Of a stretch of 32,781 bases of DNA, positions 25,700 through 32,781 are shown piece by piece; position 1 is the first letter of the stretch, and the number at the start of each line of letters is the position of its first letter. The notes beneath the pieces are model-generated. The model made no database searches. It worked only from the letters and a program-made list of their open reading frames with translations, and was not told the DNA's origin. Source of the stretch: Acidobacteriota bacterium (GTDB taxonomy: Bacteria; Acidobacteriota; Thermoanaerobaculia; Multivoradales; J023); the NCBI GenBank assembly GCA_003697015.1, contig RFGL01000187.1:1-32781 (forward strand), in the 5' to 3' direction. The translations under genes and the position numbers were made by a program.

Positions 25700-27157
25700 A
25701 TGCGCCGCTTCGCCCGCCTGCTGCGCCGCGGCCTCGGCCTCCTGCTCGCCCTGGCACTCGCCGCCCTGGCCTTCCAACTCCTCGTTCCCCGCCCCTTCGA
25801 CGACCGCCGGGCGACCCTCCGCAAAGAGGCCTACCTGGCACGGATCGCCGAGCTCGCCGCCGGCGGCGGGGAGCGTCCGAGCTTCGTCCTCATCCTCTTC
25901 GACGACCTGGGCTACGGCGACCTCGGTTGCTACGGCAGCCTGATCCGCACCCCCCATCTCGACGCCCTGGCGGCGGGCGGCGCCCGCCTCACCCAGGCCT
26001 ACGCCACCTCCCCCTACTGCTCCGCCTCCCGCGCCGGCCTGCTCACCGGCCGCTACCCCTTGCGCGCCGGACTCGACCATGTGGTGCAGGCGCCGTGGAC
26101 GTGGAAAGACGTGCTGGAGCGCGCCGGCGGCTTCAACCGCCGCCTGCCGGCGGAGGAGATCACCATCGCCGAGATCCTGCAGGCGGCGGGCTACGCCACC
26201 GCCATCTTCGGCAAGTGGCATCTCGGCGACGCGTCGCCGTCGCTGCCCAATGAGCGCGGCTTCGATCACTTCTTCGGCCTGCTGCACAGCAACGACCAGG
26301 GCAAGCCGGCGCTGCGCCGGGACGGCGAGATCGTCGAGCCCCATCCGATCGACCAGGCCACGCTGAGCCGGCGCTACGCCGAGGAGGCGGCGGCTTTCAT
26401 CGCCAGCAACCGCCGGCGCCCCTTCTTCCTCTACCTGCCCCACACCTTCCCCCACATCCCCCTCCACGTGCCGGCGGCGCGGCGCGGCCGCTCCTCGGCC
26501 GGGCTCTACGGCGACGTGATCGAGGAGCTCGACGACAGCGTCGGCCGGGTGCTCGAGGCGCTGCGGAGGTCCGGCCGCGAGGCGGACGCCCTGGTGCTGG
26601 TCAGCAGCGACAACGGGCCGTGGTTCCAGGGCAGCTCACGGGGCCATCGCGGCCGCAAGTTCGACGTCTTCGAGGGCGGCATGCGGGTCCCGTTCATCGC
26701 CAGCTGGCCGGGGCGGGTGGCGGCCGGGCAGGTGCTCGATCAGCCGGTGATGGGGATCGACGTCTTCCCCACCCTGCTCGAGCTGGCCGGCCTGCCCGCC
26801 CCCGAGGACCGGCTGATCGACGGCCGCAGCCTGGTGACGCTCCTCACCGGCGGCGAGGCCGGTGCGCCGGTCCACGACCGGATCCTCTACTTCCAGCTCG
26901 CCAAGCTGCGCGCCCTGCGCCAGGGCCGCTTCAAGTACCATGACGCCCAGTACGTCCTCTTCGGCAATCCGATGGGCTGGCCCTGGGCGCCGATGAAGAA
27001 ACGCGGCCCGTGGCTCTTCGATCTCGACAGCGACCCGGCGGAGACCTACGACGTCAGCGATCGGTATCCCGGCGTCGCCCGCCGCCTGCGCGACCTGCTG
27101 CTGGAGGAGCGACGGGCGATCGACGCCAACCCCCGCGGTTGGCGCCTCAGCCGCTGA
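25700..27157 (+). CDS. Type I sulfatase, membrane-anchored or secreted
   Basis: A 485-residue sulfatase of the alkaline phosphatase superfamily. It shows FDDLGYGDLGCYG (metal ligands Asp68 and Asp69), the formylglycine motif CSASR (Cys107-Arg111) within SPYCSASRAGLLTGRYP, FGKWHLGD, and SSDNGPW (metal ligands Asp and Asn). The Cys-type motif needs a formylglycine-generating enzyme, which is not in the window. Residues 1-30 are a basic stretch followed by a hydrophobic segment, a signal peptide or membrane anchor, placing the enzyme in the periplasm. The substrate, a sulfate ester of a polysaccharide or similar compound, cannot be told. The ATG lies 2 nt after argH, so expression is probably coupled to the arginine genes. 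Confidence 0.92.
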   Translation: MRRFARLLRRGLGLLLALALAALAFQLLVPRPFDDRRATLRKEAYLARIAELAAGGGERPSFVLILFDDLGYGDLGCYGSLIRTPHLDALAAGGARLTQAYATSPYCSASRAGLLTGRYPLRAGLDHVVQAPWTWKDVLERAGGFNRRLPAEEITIAEILQAAGYATAIFGKWHLGDASPSLPNERGFDHFFGLLHSNDQGKPALRRDGEIVEPHPIDQATLSRRYAEEAAAFIASNRRRPFFLYLPHTFPHIPLHVPAARRGRSSAGLYGDVIEELDDSVGRVLEALRRSGREADALVLVSSDNGPWFQGSSRGHRGRKFDVFEGGMRVPFIASWPGRVAAGQVLDQPVMGIDVFPTLLELAGLPAPEDRLIDGRSLVTLLTGGEAGAPVHDRILYFQLAKLRALRQGRFKYHDAQYVLFGNPMGWPWAPMKKRGPWLFDLDSDPAETYDVSDRYPGVARRLRDLLLEERRAIDANPRGWRLSR

Positions 27158-27170
27158 CCGCGGCCGCCGG

Positions 27171-27794
27171 CTACCGCCCCGGCCGACTGCCGACGGCGTT
27201 GTACATGCAGCAGCCGCGCAGCAGGTGCAGGCGGTAGTCGCGCAGGCGCAGCCAACGGCGGTGCGCCGCCGGCGACGGCTCGTCGACGGGCTCGGCGCCG
27301 GCCAGCAGCCGGCCGGCGGCGGCGAGCAGGCGAGCGCGGCGACGGTCGAGCCAGGCGACGAGATCGCCGAGCCGGGCGAGGTCGCCGTTGTCCTGGCGTC
27401 GGATGCGCGCCCGGGCCACCTGGCGCAGCTCCTCGTAGGGCACCGCGTCGCCGTAGCTCTCTTCGACGATCGCCGGCCAGGCCTCCGGCGGCGCAGCGTA
27501 GAGTCGGTCGACCACCCGCCGGCATTCGACGGCATAGAGCTCGCTGCCCGGATCGCCGGCCCCAGCCCCCATGTCGCGCGCCATCCGCTCGAGCAGGCCG
27601 AGGGCCGGCGCGGCGACCGAATGCGCCACCATCCACAGCATCGCGCCGTACGGATCGTCCCGCGCTTCGCCGCCGTCCGCCGGGAGGGGTGGCCGTCCTC
27701 CCCCCTCGAAAGCCTCCGACAAGGCCGCCGCCAGCGCCCGCAGGGTGGGCCGCAGAGGGCAGCGGATGCCGGCGATGTCGGCGAGATCGTCCAT
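27171..27794 (-). CDS. Hypothetical protein with conserved-looking C-terminal LLRGCCMYNAVG
   Basis: I do not recognise this 207-residue protein. It is predicted mostly helical and soluble, with no signal peptide. Visible points are a hydrophobic helix (about 50-72), an Arg-rich helical middle (RQVARARIRRQDNGDLARL) and a C-terminus WLRLRDYRLHLLRGCCMYNAVG with two adjacent cysteines, which could be a metal or redox site. It ends 13 nt from the convergent sulfatase gene. The ATG at 27794 has no strong ribosome site. Codon use is like its neighbours, supporting a real gene. Confidence 0.6.
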   Translation of the reverse strand: MDDLADIAGIRCPLRPTLRALAAALSEAFEGGGRPPLPADGGEARDDPYGAMLWMVAHSVAAPALGLLERMARDMGAGAGDPGSELYAVECRRVVDRLYAAPPEAWPAIVEESYGDAVPYEELRQVARARIRRQDNGDLARLGDLVAWLDRRRARLLAAAGRLLAGAEPVDEPSPAAHRRWLRLRDYRLHLLRGCCMYNAVGSRPGR

Positions 27795-27980
27795 GGCTCG
27801 TCAGCGCGCCCGGGCCAGCCCCGGGCGCAGGACGGCGGCCGGCGGGATAGACTCGGCCCGGATCCGCTGTCGGCGGCACCCCGGCGATCGGGGGCCATCC
27901 CACCGCACCCGCGCCTCACGCACCGGCGACCGGCGAGGCAGGGTACGGCAAGCGGGAGGTTGAACGTCATAGCCGTACTT

Positions 27981-28001
27981 AGGGTGAGCTATCCTCACCC
28001 T
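27981..28001. promoter_or_regulatory. Perfect inverted repeat upstream of the HTH-TPR regulator
   Basis: AGGGTGAG (27981-27988) and CTCACCCT (27994-28001) are perfect 8-bp inverted arms around CTATC. The site lies 50 nt before the GTG at 28052 and is followed by AT-rich sequence (28004-28031), the probable promoter. It has the form of an operator for a dimeric HTH protein. Autoregulation by the downstream regulator is inference. Confidence 0.5.
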
Positions 28002-28051
28002 GCTGTTGAGCTAAGAAAAACTCTGATACCGTAGCCAGGGGATCGTGGATC

Positions 28052-29347
28052 GTGGATACCGCGGATTTCATCGACCGTATCGCGTCGGCGCTGCGTTCGT
28101 TCCTCAAGCTCGAGGGGCGGGGAGCGGTATCGGCCACCGCCGATCGGATCGGGGTTCACCCCTCCTACTTCCGCGTCATGCTGCCCACCGGTCTGCCGAC
28201 GCGCAAGCTCGGCGCCACCCTCGCCGCCCTCGACCTCGAGCCGGCGATCTTCTTCGCCCGCGCCTTCGGCACCGTCGATCCGGTCGACCACTTCCGCTCC
28301 GACGCGCGGCGCCTGCGGCGGCGGGAAGCCGAGCACCCTCTTCTCGCCGGCCTGCGCACCCGGCTGCGCGGCGGCGAGCTGGCGCCCGAGCCCGAGGCCG
28401 ACGACGCCCGCTCAGACGAGCTCGAGGTCATCGACGATCTGCGTTACGAGAACCTCGGCCAGGCCACCACCCGCGCCGCCAGTGCCGTCCGCCGGGCCGC
28501 CGATCGCCTCACCGCCGCCCGCGCGCTCGGCATCTGGGCCTCGTGCATGCGGCTCCACCGCCAGCTCGACGACGCCACCCTCGCTCTCGATCTCGCCTTC
28601 GAGCTCGCCGGCACCGCCCGCCCGCTCGCCGGCGAGCTCGCCCAACGGGCGGCCTTCGTCCTCCACGAGCGCGGCGAATACCTGCGCGGCCTGGCGCTGG
28701 TCGAGCAGGCCTTGATCGCCTACGTCGAGGCCAACGATCCCGATCGCATCGGCCGGACCCTGGTCGACCGCGGCGTCCTGCTGTACCAGCTGGGCGAGCC
28801 CGCCGCCGCCCTGCTGTCCTACAAGAGCAGCCTGCGCTACCTGGCGGCATCGTCGCAGCGGAATCGCGGTGCTGCGATGCAAGGGCTCGGCCGCATCTAC
28901 TACGAGATGGGAAACCTCGATCAGGCGGCCGAGGTCACCCGCGAGGCAGCGCGGGTGCTGCCTTCCTCCGGCACCCTGGCCGGGCATCTCGCCTGGCTGC
29001 GGGCTGCCATCGCCTCCGATCTCGGCAACCACCGGCAGGCGGAGGCGCAGTATCGGCGCGCCCTCGTTCTCTTCGCCGAGGTGCCGGACGATGCGCTGTT
29101 GGTGGCAGCCCAGTTGGTGCGGCTCCTGTGCCGGCAGGGACGCACCGACGAGGGCTGCGACCTCACCCGCTCCTTGCTCTGGCTGGTCGAGCCGCTGGAG
29201 GGCGATCGGGTGCTTCAGGCCTGCCTCGCCGATCTGATCCGCGCCGGCATGGAAGGGAGCCGGGCTCTCACCCTGGAGTTGGTCGAAGCCACCATCCGCA
29301 CCATCGAGCGCGAGCGATCCCGGAGGATCGCCCGCGCTCAGCGATGA
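28052..29347 (+). CDS. HTH-TPR transcriptional regulator (RRNPP-like architecture)
   Basis: A 431-residue cytoplasmic protein. Residues about 20-62 fit a helix-turn-helix (VSATADRIGVHPSYFRVMLP), and residues about 130-420 are repeated helical pairs of TPR type, clearest in RTLVDRGVLLYQLGEPAAAL and GLGRIYYEMGNLDQAAEV. An HTH followed by a TPR superhelix is the architecture of RRNPP regulators such as PlcR and Rgg, in which the TPR binds a short imported peptide. That family is known mainly from Firmicutes; here similarity is of architecture only. The GTG at 28052 has CCAGGGGA about 10 nt upstream; a GTG at 28045 is in another frame. The gene converges, with one base between stop codons, on a gene for a small secreted repeat protein. 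The operator-like dyad is upstream. Confidence 0.72.
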   Translation: MDTADFIDRIASALRSFLKLEGRGAVSATADRIGVHPSYFRVMLPTGLPTRKLGATLAALDLEPAIFFARAFGTVDPVDHFRSDARRLRRREAEHPLLAGLRTRLRGGELAPEPEADDARSDELEVIDDLRYENLGQATTRAASAVRRAADRLTAARALGIWASCMRLHRQLDDATLALDLAFELAGTARPLAGELAQRAAFVLHERGEYLRGLALVEQALIAYVEANDPDRIGRTLVDRGVLLYQLGEPAAALLSYKSSLRYLAASSQRNRGAAMQGLGRIYYEMGNLDQAAEVTREAARVLPSSGTLAGHLAWLRAAIASDLGNHRQAEAQYRRALVLFAEVPDDALLVAAQLVRLLCRQGRTDEGCDLTRSLLWLVEPLEGDRVLQACLADLIRAGMEGSRALTLELVEATIRTIERERSRRIARAQR

Positions 29348-29348
29348 C

Positions 29349-29681
29349 CTAACTCAGCCTCACGCGCTGCGGCGATAGAGCACCGGCGAGCTGCTGGCCG
29401 TTCGGAATGATCACCGCCGACGCCGCAAACTGCTGGCCGCTCGGAATGATCACCGCCGACGCCGCAAACTGCTGGCCGTTCGGAATGATCACCGCCGACG
29501 CCGCAAGCTGCTGGCCGTTCGGAATGATCACCGCCGACGCCGCAAACTGCTGGCCGTTCGGCTCGATCAGGTTCCCGGCCGCAAGCTGCTGGCCGCTCGT
29601 GGCGGCGGCGATGGAGATGCCGCTCACCGCCGCCACCAGGACGGCTGCGAGCACCAAGACGGGGAGAACGTTGCGAGTCAT
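29349..29681 (-). CDS. Small secreted protein of 13-residue tandem repeats
   Basis: A 110-residue protein. Residues 1-27 are a clear Sec signal peptide (MTRN, then VLPVLVLAAVLVAAVSG, ending IAAA). The rest is almost entirely repeat: GQQ motifs in SGQQLAAGN, EPNGQQFAASAV, then IIP(N/S)GQQ(F/L)AASAV repeated, ending NGQQLAGALSPQRVRLS. The unit is 13 residues and there are six GQQ motifs. There is no cysteine and no recognised domain. The ATG at 29681 has AAGGGGG upstream. Possible roles: a precursor of repeated signalling peptides read by the adjacent HTH-TPR protein; an amyloid- or solenoid-forming surface protein, as the Gln/Asn-Gly and beta-branched pattern might stack; or an unmodified structural peptide. 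The convergent neighbour makes the first testable but unproven. Confidence 0.7.
   Translation of the reverse strand: MTRNVLPVLVLAAVLVAAVSGISIAAATSGQQLAAGNLIEPNGQQFAASAVIIPNGQQLAASAVIIPNGQQFAASAVIIPSGQQFAASAVIIPNGQQLAGALSPQRVRLS
29391..29600. repeat. Tandem 39-bp repeats
   Basis: Five full 39-bp units start at 29391, 29430, 29469, 29508 and 29547, each beginning CTGCTGGCCG; a partial sixth follows at 29586-29600. The first four differ from one another by only one or two bases, while the fifth has diverged. The unit length is a multiple of three, so each encodes one 13-residue block of the minus-strand protein. Near-identity at the DNA level points to recent expansion or homogenisation, and copy number may vary among strains. 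Confidence 0.95.
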
Positions 29682-29862
29682 GGGAAGACCCCCTTGTCCG
29701 CGGCTCGTGCGCCGGCCCCATGCCGGCGGGCGTCCGCGTCACCGCCACGGTAGCAATCTCAGAACCTCTCCGGTCAAGCCGTAAATCCGCATCAGTAGAT
29801 CTCTTAGGAATACAATCGACGGAATCGATAGCAAAAGCAAGGCTACGCTGATCAAGGCGAGC

Positions 29863-32313
29863 TCAGCGGCGCTGGGCGAAGAGCGGCAGCTGGGCGGCCT
29901 CCCCGGCCTCGCGCTGGTGCTGGGCGGCGGCGCCGAGCAGGCGGCCGGCGAGGGCGGTACCGCTCAGGAAGGCCGCCTCCAGGCGCGCACCCAGACACCA
30001 GTCGCCGCAGACTCCGGCGCCGCGGGCGGCGTCGAAGAGGCAGTCTTCGCCCAAGGGCGTCAGCGTCCGGGCGTAGCGCCAGCGATGGAGGGCGAGATGC
30101 CTGCGGCGCGGCAGCGAGCCGCCGACGAGGCCCGCGAAGGCCGCCAGCAGGGCGTCGACCACCGCTTCGCGAGGCGCTTCGAGGTGGGTCGTGCTCCACG
30201 CCGCCGTCGCATGCAGCACCCAGATCTCGGCCGCCGGGTCGCGCTCCGGCTTGCCGCCGTCCCGCGCCACCCAGGCGAATGGGGTGCCCTCCAGGTCGCC
30301 CGGCTCCAGATCGGCGATCAACGGCTCGTCGAAGGCGACGATCAGGGCCAGGCACGGGGCCATCGCCACCGTCGCAAGCCGTTCCTGGAGCTCGGGGATC
30401 GGCGCCAGCAGCGGCCGCGCCCGCGGCGCCGGCATCGCCAGGGCGACGGCGTCGAAAGCCTCCGCCACCTCGCCCGACGCCAGACGCAGGGACCAGCGGC
30501 GGGCCTTCCGCTCGAGGGCCACCACCGCGTCGCCGGCGACGAGGGTCAGATCGGCCGCCAGATGCCGCGCCAGCCGGTCCATGGAGGGCACGCCGACGTA
30601 GCGCTCGACGGCGCCGTCGTCGCGGCCGAGAGAGGAGGCGTCGCGCGGCCAGGGGGCGATCAGCCGGTCGTGCAGCCAGGAGCGGACGAAGGGGGCGAAG
30701 CGCGGATCGCGCTGGGTGAAGTACTGGGCGCCGAGATCGCAGGCCAGATCGCCGGCACGGTAGGTCGCCAGCCGGCCGCCGGGAAAGCGGCCGCGGTCGA
30801 ATGCCGTCACCTCCAGGCCGTGGTCGACCAGCACCCGGGCGCAGGTCAATCCGGCCATTCCGGCGCCGACCACCGCCACCCGCGGCGGCTGCTTGAGGGA
30901 CGGCCGGGCGGCCCGGGCGGCGAAACGCGGCAGGTCGAGGCGCCGGGCGTGCTCGGTGGTCGGCCGCGCCGGCACCGTGCCGTAGATCGGCCGCGGCGGC
31001 TCGCACGGCTGCTCGTCGAGCCCCAGGCATCCGAGAGCGCCGCCGTAGGACGCGGGGCCGCGGCCGTCGAGGGCGAACCGGTCGTTGAGATCGAGGAGCA
31101 GGGCGAGGGCGCTCTCGGGGTCGGCGGTCCAGGCGAGGAGCGCCTTGCCCCAGGTTCGCCGCAGGTCGTGATGCAGCTCACCGTGGATGCGGAGGCAGTT
31201 CTGGGCCGCGTCCCATAACGGGTCGCCGCTGCGGCTGCGGGCCAGGGTCTCCCACGACGGCAGAGCCGGCCGCGGATCCTCCCGGTGCTCGGACAGGGTG
31301 GCCAGGGCCCACGCCGGCAGGGCGCCGGCGGTGGCGTGACGGGGCTCGTAGAAGCACAGGTTGTACGCCAGCTCGCGCCGGATCACCAGCTGATCGAGAA
31401 AGCGGTGGGCGCCGTCGCTGCCCTCCTCCGCCGCCTCCCGCGCCAGGCGCAGGGGCGACACCATGCCGTAGCGCAGGTAGGCCGACATGCGGCTGGTGCC
31501 CTCCGCCAGGGGATCGTCGCGCGCCCGCTCGTAGGCCGCCAGCTTGCCGTCACGAAAGGCCCGCCAGCGGGCGTAGCCCGCCCGGCTGCCGCCGCGGGCG
31601 TGGGCCACCGGGGCCACCCCGTGGTCGATCTCGCAGCGCGCCACCAGAGCGGCCAGGTCGGCGGACTCCAGATCGATCGGAGCGAAGGGCAGATCCGGCG
31701 GGCGGTACGGAGGCTGGCGCGGCACGACGTCGTGCCAGGGCCGGCGCAGTCGGGCCTGGCGCAGGCTGGTGGTGGCGCGGCGAAAAGCGACGGCGCGGGA
31801 AAATCGCCGGCCGACGAGGCGCATCGGCACCACGCAGGCGGCGTCGACGGCCACCAGCGGTACCGTCACCCGCCGCGCCAGGACCGCGGTCCACGCGGCC
31901 AGCGGCATGACCGGCATGTCCTCGGTCACCACCACCGCCGCCCGCCGGGCGAGGCTCTCGAGATGGCGCCCGCGGTGACCCGGGCGGCTGAGGTGGAAGG
32001 CGTAGCCGACGCCGCGCCGGGCCAGCGCCGCCGCCAGGTCGCGGGCGCCTTCGAGGACGAAGACGTGGTGGCGGTCCGAGGCGTGGGGATAGCGCTCCGA
32101 CAGGGCCTGGTAGACGAAGGCCGGCAGGCCGAGGGCGTGGGCCAGGGCCAGGGCGGCGTCGAGGGCCGGATTCTCGCTCCCGCGCATCGCCGTACGCAGC
32201 CAGTAGAGGACGTAGCGCCCCGCCGCCGGCGGCCCGCCGCGCACCACCCGCACCCGTTCCGCCACCGCCGGCGGCAGCCGGGCGAGCCAGGTCGCGATGT
32301 CCTCGCCGGCCAC
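29863..32313 (-). CDS. Class II-like DNA photolyase fused to renalase-like FAD oxidoreductase
   Basis: An 816-residue two-enzyme fusion. Residues 1 to about 455 resemble class II CPD photolyases: YVLYWLRTAMRGSENPAL at the start, EGTSRMSAYLRYGMVSPL (FAD pocket), ELAYNLCFYEP, then WDAAQNCLRIHGELHHDLRR and LNDRFALDGRGPASYGG. From about 478 a second Rossmann FAD domain begins (VAVVGAGMAGL, GxGxxG at 483-488), with FPGGRLAT and DLGAQYFTQRDPRF, continuing to GVCGDWCLGARLEAAFLSG (FAD contact near the end). This half fits the renalase-like amine oxidase group. The first half would repair UV pyrimidine dimers with light; the second might oxidise NAD(P)H or an amine, or keep flavin reduced. The linkage is inference. 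The start is GTG 32313 with GAGGTG upstream; it is divergent from the DUF427 gene at 32382. Confidence 0.87.
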   Translation of the reverse strand: MAGEDIATWLARLPPAVAERVRVVRGGPPAAGRYVLYWLRTAMRGSENPALDAALALAHALGLPAFVYQALSERYPHASDRHHVFVLEGARDLAAALARRGVGYAFHLSRPGHRGRHLESLARRAAVVVTEDMPVMPLAAWTAVLARRVTVPLVAVDAACVVPMRLVGRRFSRAVAFRRATTSLRQARLRRPWHDVVPRQPPYRPPDLPFAPIDLESADLAALVARCEIDHGVAPVAHARGGSRAGYARWRAFRDGKLAAYERARDDPLAEGTSRMSAYLRYGMVSPLRLAREAAEEGSDGAHRFLDQLVIRRELAYNLCFYEPRHATAGALPAWALATLSEHREDPRPALPSWETLARSRSGDPLWDAAQNCLRIHGELHHDLRRTWGKALLAWTADPESALALLLDLNDRFALDGRGPASYGGALGCLGLDEQPCEPPRPIYGTVPARPTTEHARRLDLPRFAARAARPSLKQPPRVAVVGAGMAGLTCARVLVDHGLEVTAFDRGRFPGGRLATYRAGDLACDLGAQYFTQRDPRFAPFVRSWLHDRLIAPWPRDASSLGRDDGAVERYVGVPSMDRLARHLAADLTLVAGDAVVALERKARRWSLRLASGEVAEAFDAVALAMPAPRARPLLAPIPELQERLATVAMAPCLALIVAFDEPLIADLEPGDLEGTPFAWVARDGGKPERDPAAEIWVLHATAAWSTTHLEAPREAVVDALLAAFAGLVGGSLPRRRHLALHRWRYARTLTPLGEDCLFDAARGAGVCGDWCLGARLEAAFLSGTALAGRLLGAAAQHQREAGEAAQLPLFAQRR

Positions 32314-32381
32314 GTTGCACCTCGTCGTTCCGTGCCATACTTAGCACAGGGCCGGCCGGCGCCGGTCTCCGAGGACCCATC

Positions 32382-32781
32382 ATGGAGCGACGCATCCCAC
32401 CGGGGCCGGGACAGGAATCGGTCTGGGATTACCCCCGCCCACCCCGCGTCGAGCCGGCGGAGAAGCTGATCCAGGTACGCATCGGCGGCGTCCTGCTGGC
32501 GGAGAGCCGCCGCGCCCTGAGGGTGCTCGAGACCGGCCTGCCGCCGGTCTACTACCTGCCGCCGCAGGACGTGCGCATGGAGTCTCTCAGACCGTCGCGC
32601 CGCCGGCGCACCTTCTGCACGTACAAAGGCTGGGCCCACTACTACGACGCCGTGCTCGGCGATCGTCACGCCGAGGTCGTCGGCTGGGCCTACGCCGAGC
32701 CGACGCCGCCCTTCGCCGTTCTGCGCGACCACGTCGCCTTCTACGCCAGCGCCGCCGCCTGCTACGTCGACGGCGAACGCG
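32382..32781 (+). CDS. DUF427 family protein, truncated by the window end
   Basis: The first 133 residues of a DUF427 protein are visible. Family features are WDYPRPPRVEP near the start, GVLLAESRRALRVLETGLPP, VYYLPPQDV, TFCTYKGWAHYYDAV, GWAYAEPTPPF and LRDHVAFYASAAACYVDGER. No stop is reached before 32781. The function of the family is unknown; it is a small beta-rich soluble domain. The ATG has GAGGA upstream. It is divergent from the photolyase fusion, 68 nt away, and DUF427 and photolyase genes may share the intervening promoter region, where GTGC (32332-32335) and GCAC (32344-32347) flank CATACTTA. Confidence 0.9.
   Translation, partial: MERRIPPGPGQESVWDYPRPPRVEPAEKLIQVRIGGVLLAESRRALRVLETGLPPVYYLPPQDVRMESLRPSRRRRTFCTYKGWAHYYDAVLGDRHAEVVGWAYAEPTPPFAVLRDHVAFYASAAACYVDGER

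Noticed and set aside
29391-29600. CRISPR-like array
   Set aside because: Units are contiguous with no spacers and lie in frame within a coding region, so they are coding tandem repeats.
29407-29784. Plus-strand frame through the 39-bp repeats, encoding MITADAANCWPFG repeats with an ATG in each unit
   Set aside because: No ribosome site and no signal peptide. The minus frame has both, and its repeat translation lacks the Trp/Cys oddity. The plus-strand repetition follows automatically from the 39-bp unit.
32332-32347. GTGC/GCAC dyad as a light-responsive operator for the photolyase
   Set aside because: Arms are only 4 bp and no regulator gene is near; too weak to call as a separate feature.

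Overview
The window is about 70% GC with dense, mostly non-overlapping genes on both strands. A roughly 1,058-residue Oar-like TonB-dependent receptor with an N-terminal carboxypeptidase-regulatory-like domain, Hanks-type kinases fused to receiver domains, a sulfatase and a DUF1704 (QEGLA) protein together suggest a Gram-negative bacterium, most plausibly Acidobacteriota (Thermoanaerobaculia-like). This assignment is inference from gene content; no rRNA or other phylogenetic marker is present. I see no tRNA, rRNA, CRISPR array, insertion sequence or phage gene.

Layout. 1-3.4 kb: an XRE-type regulator with a dyad over its promoter, then a large predicted zinc metallopeptidase gene with an apparent frameshift and a Shine-Dalgarno sequence buried in a hairpin, closed by a strong shared terminator. 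3.4-7.1 kb: housekeeping and metabolic genes: a WCPPC thioredoxin, a short-chain dehydrogenase, YceH, a trans-3-hydroxy-L-proline dehydratase-type enzyme and a DUF420 membrane protein. 7.1-9.6 kb: a nickel superoxide dismutase with its own Sec signal peptide, followed by a ZIP-like/permease fusion behind a Fur-like box, possibly a metal-supply and antioxidant unit. 9.5-14.5 kb: a DUF1704 peptidase-like protein and the TonB-dependent receptor.

14.5-23 kb is a signalling island of six proteins: a multi-pass PAS histidine kinase with a CheY-like regulator, a divergent OmpR-type regulator, a soluble hybrid kinase (PAS-HisKA-HATPase-REC-Hpt), and two tandem paralogous REC-Ser/Thr kinase fusions. 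Between them they carry five receiver domains, one Hpt domain and two Hanks kinases, so cross-talk between His-Asp and Ser/Thr phosphorylation is plausible. 23-27.2 kb: argG-argH-sulfatase, apparently translationally coupled, then a convergent unknown gene.

27.8-29.8 kb holds the most unusual locus. A GTG-started HTH-TPR regulator, preceded by a perfect 8-bp inverted repeat, converges (1-nt gap) on a small secreted protein made of 13-residue tandem repeats encoded by near-identical 39-bp units. The HTH-TPR plus exported small peptide pairing recalls RRNPP peptide sensing, although orientation and lineage differ. The window ends with a fusion of a class II-like DNA photolyase to a renalase-like FAD oxidoreductase, divergent from a truncated DUF427 gene.
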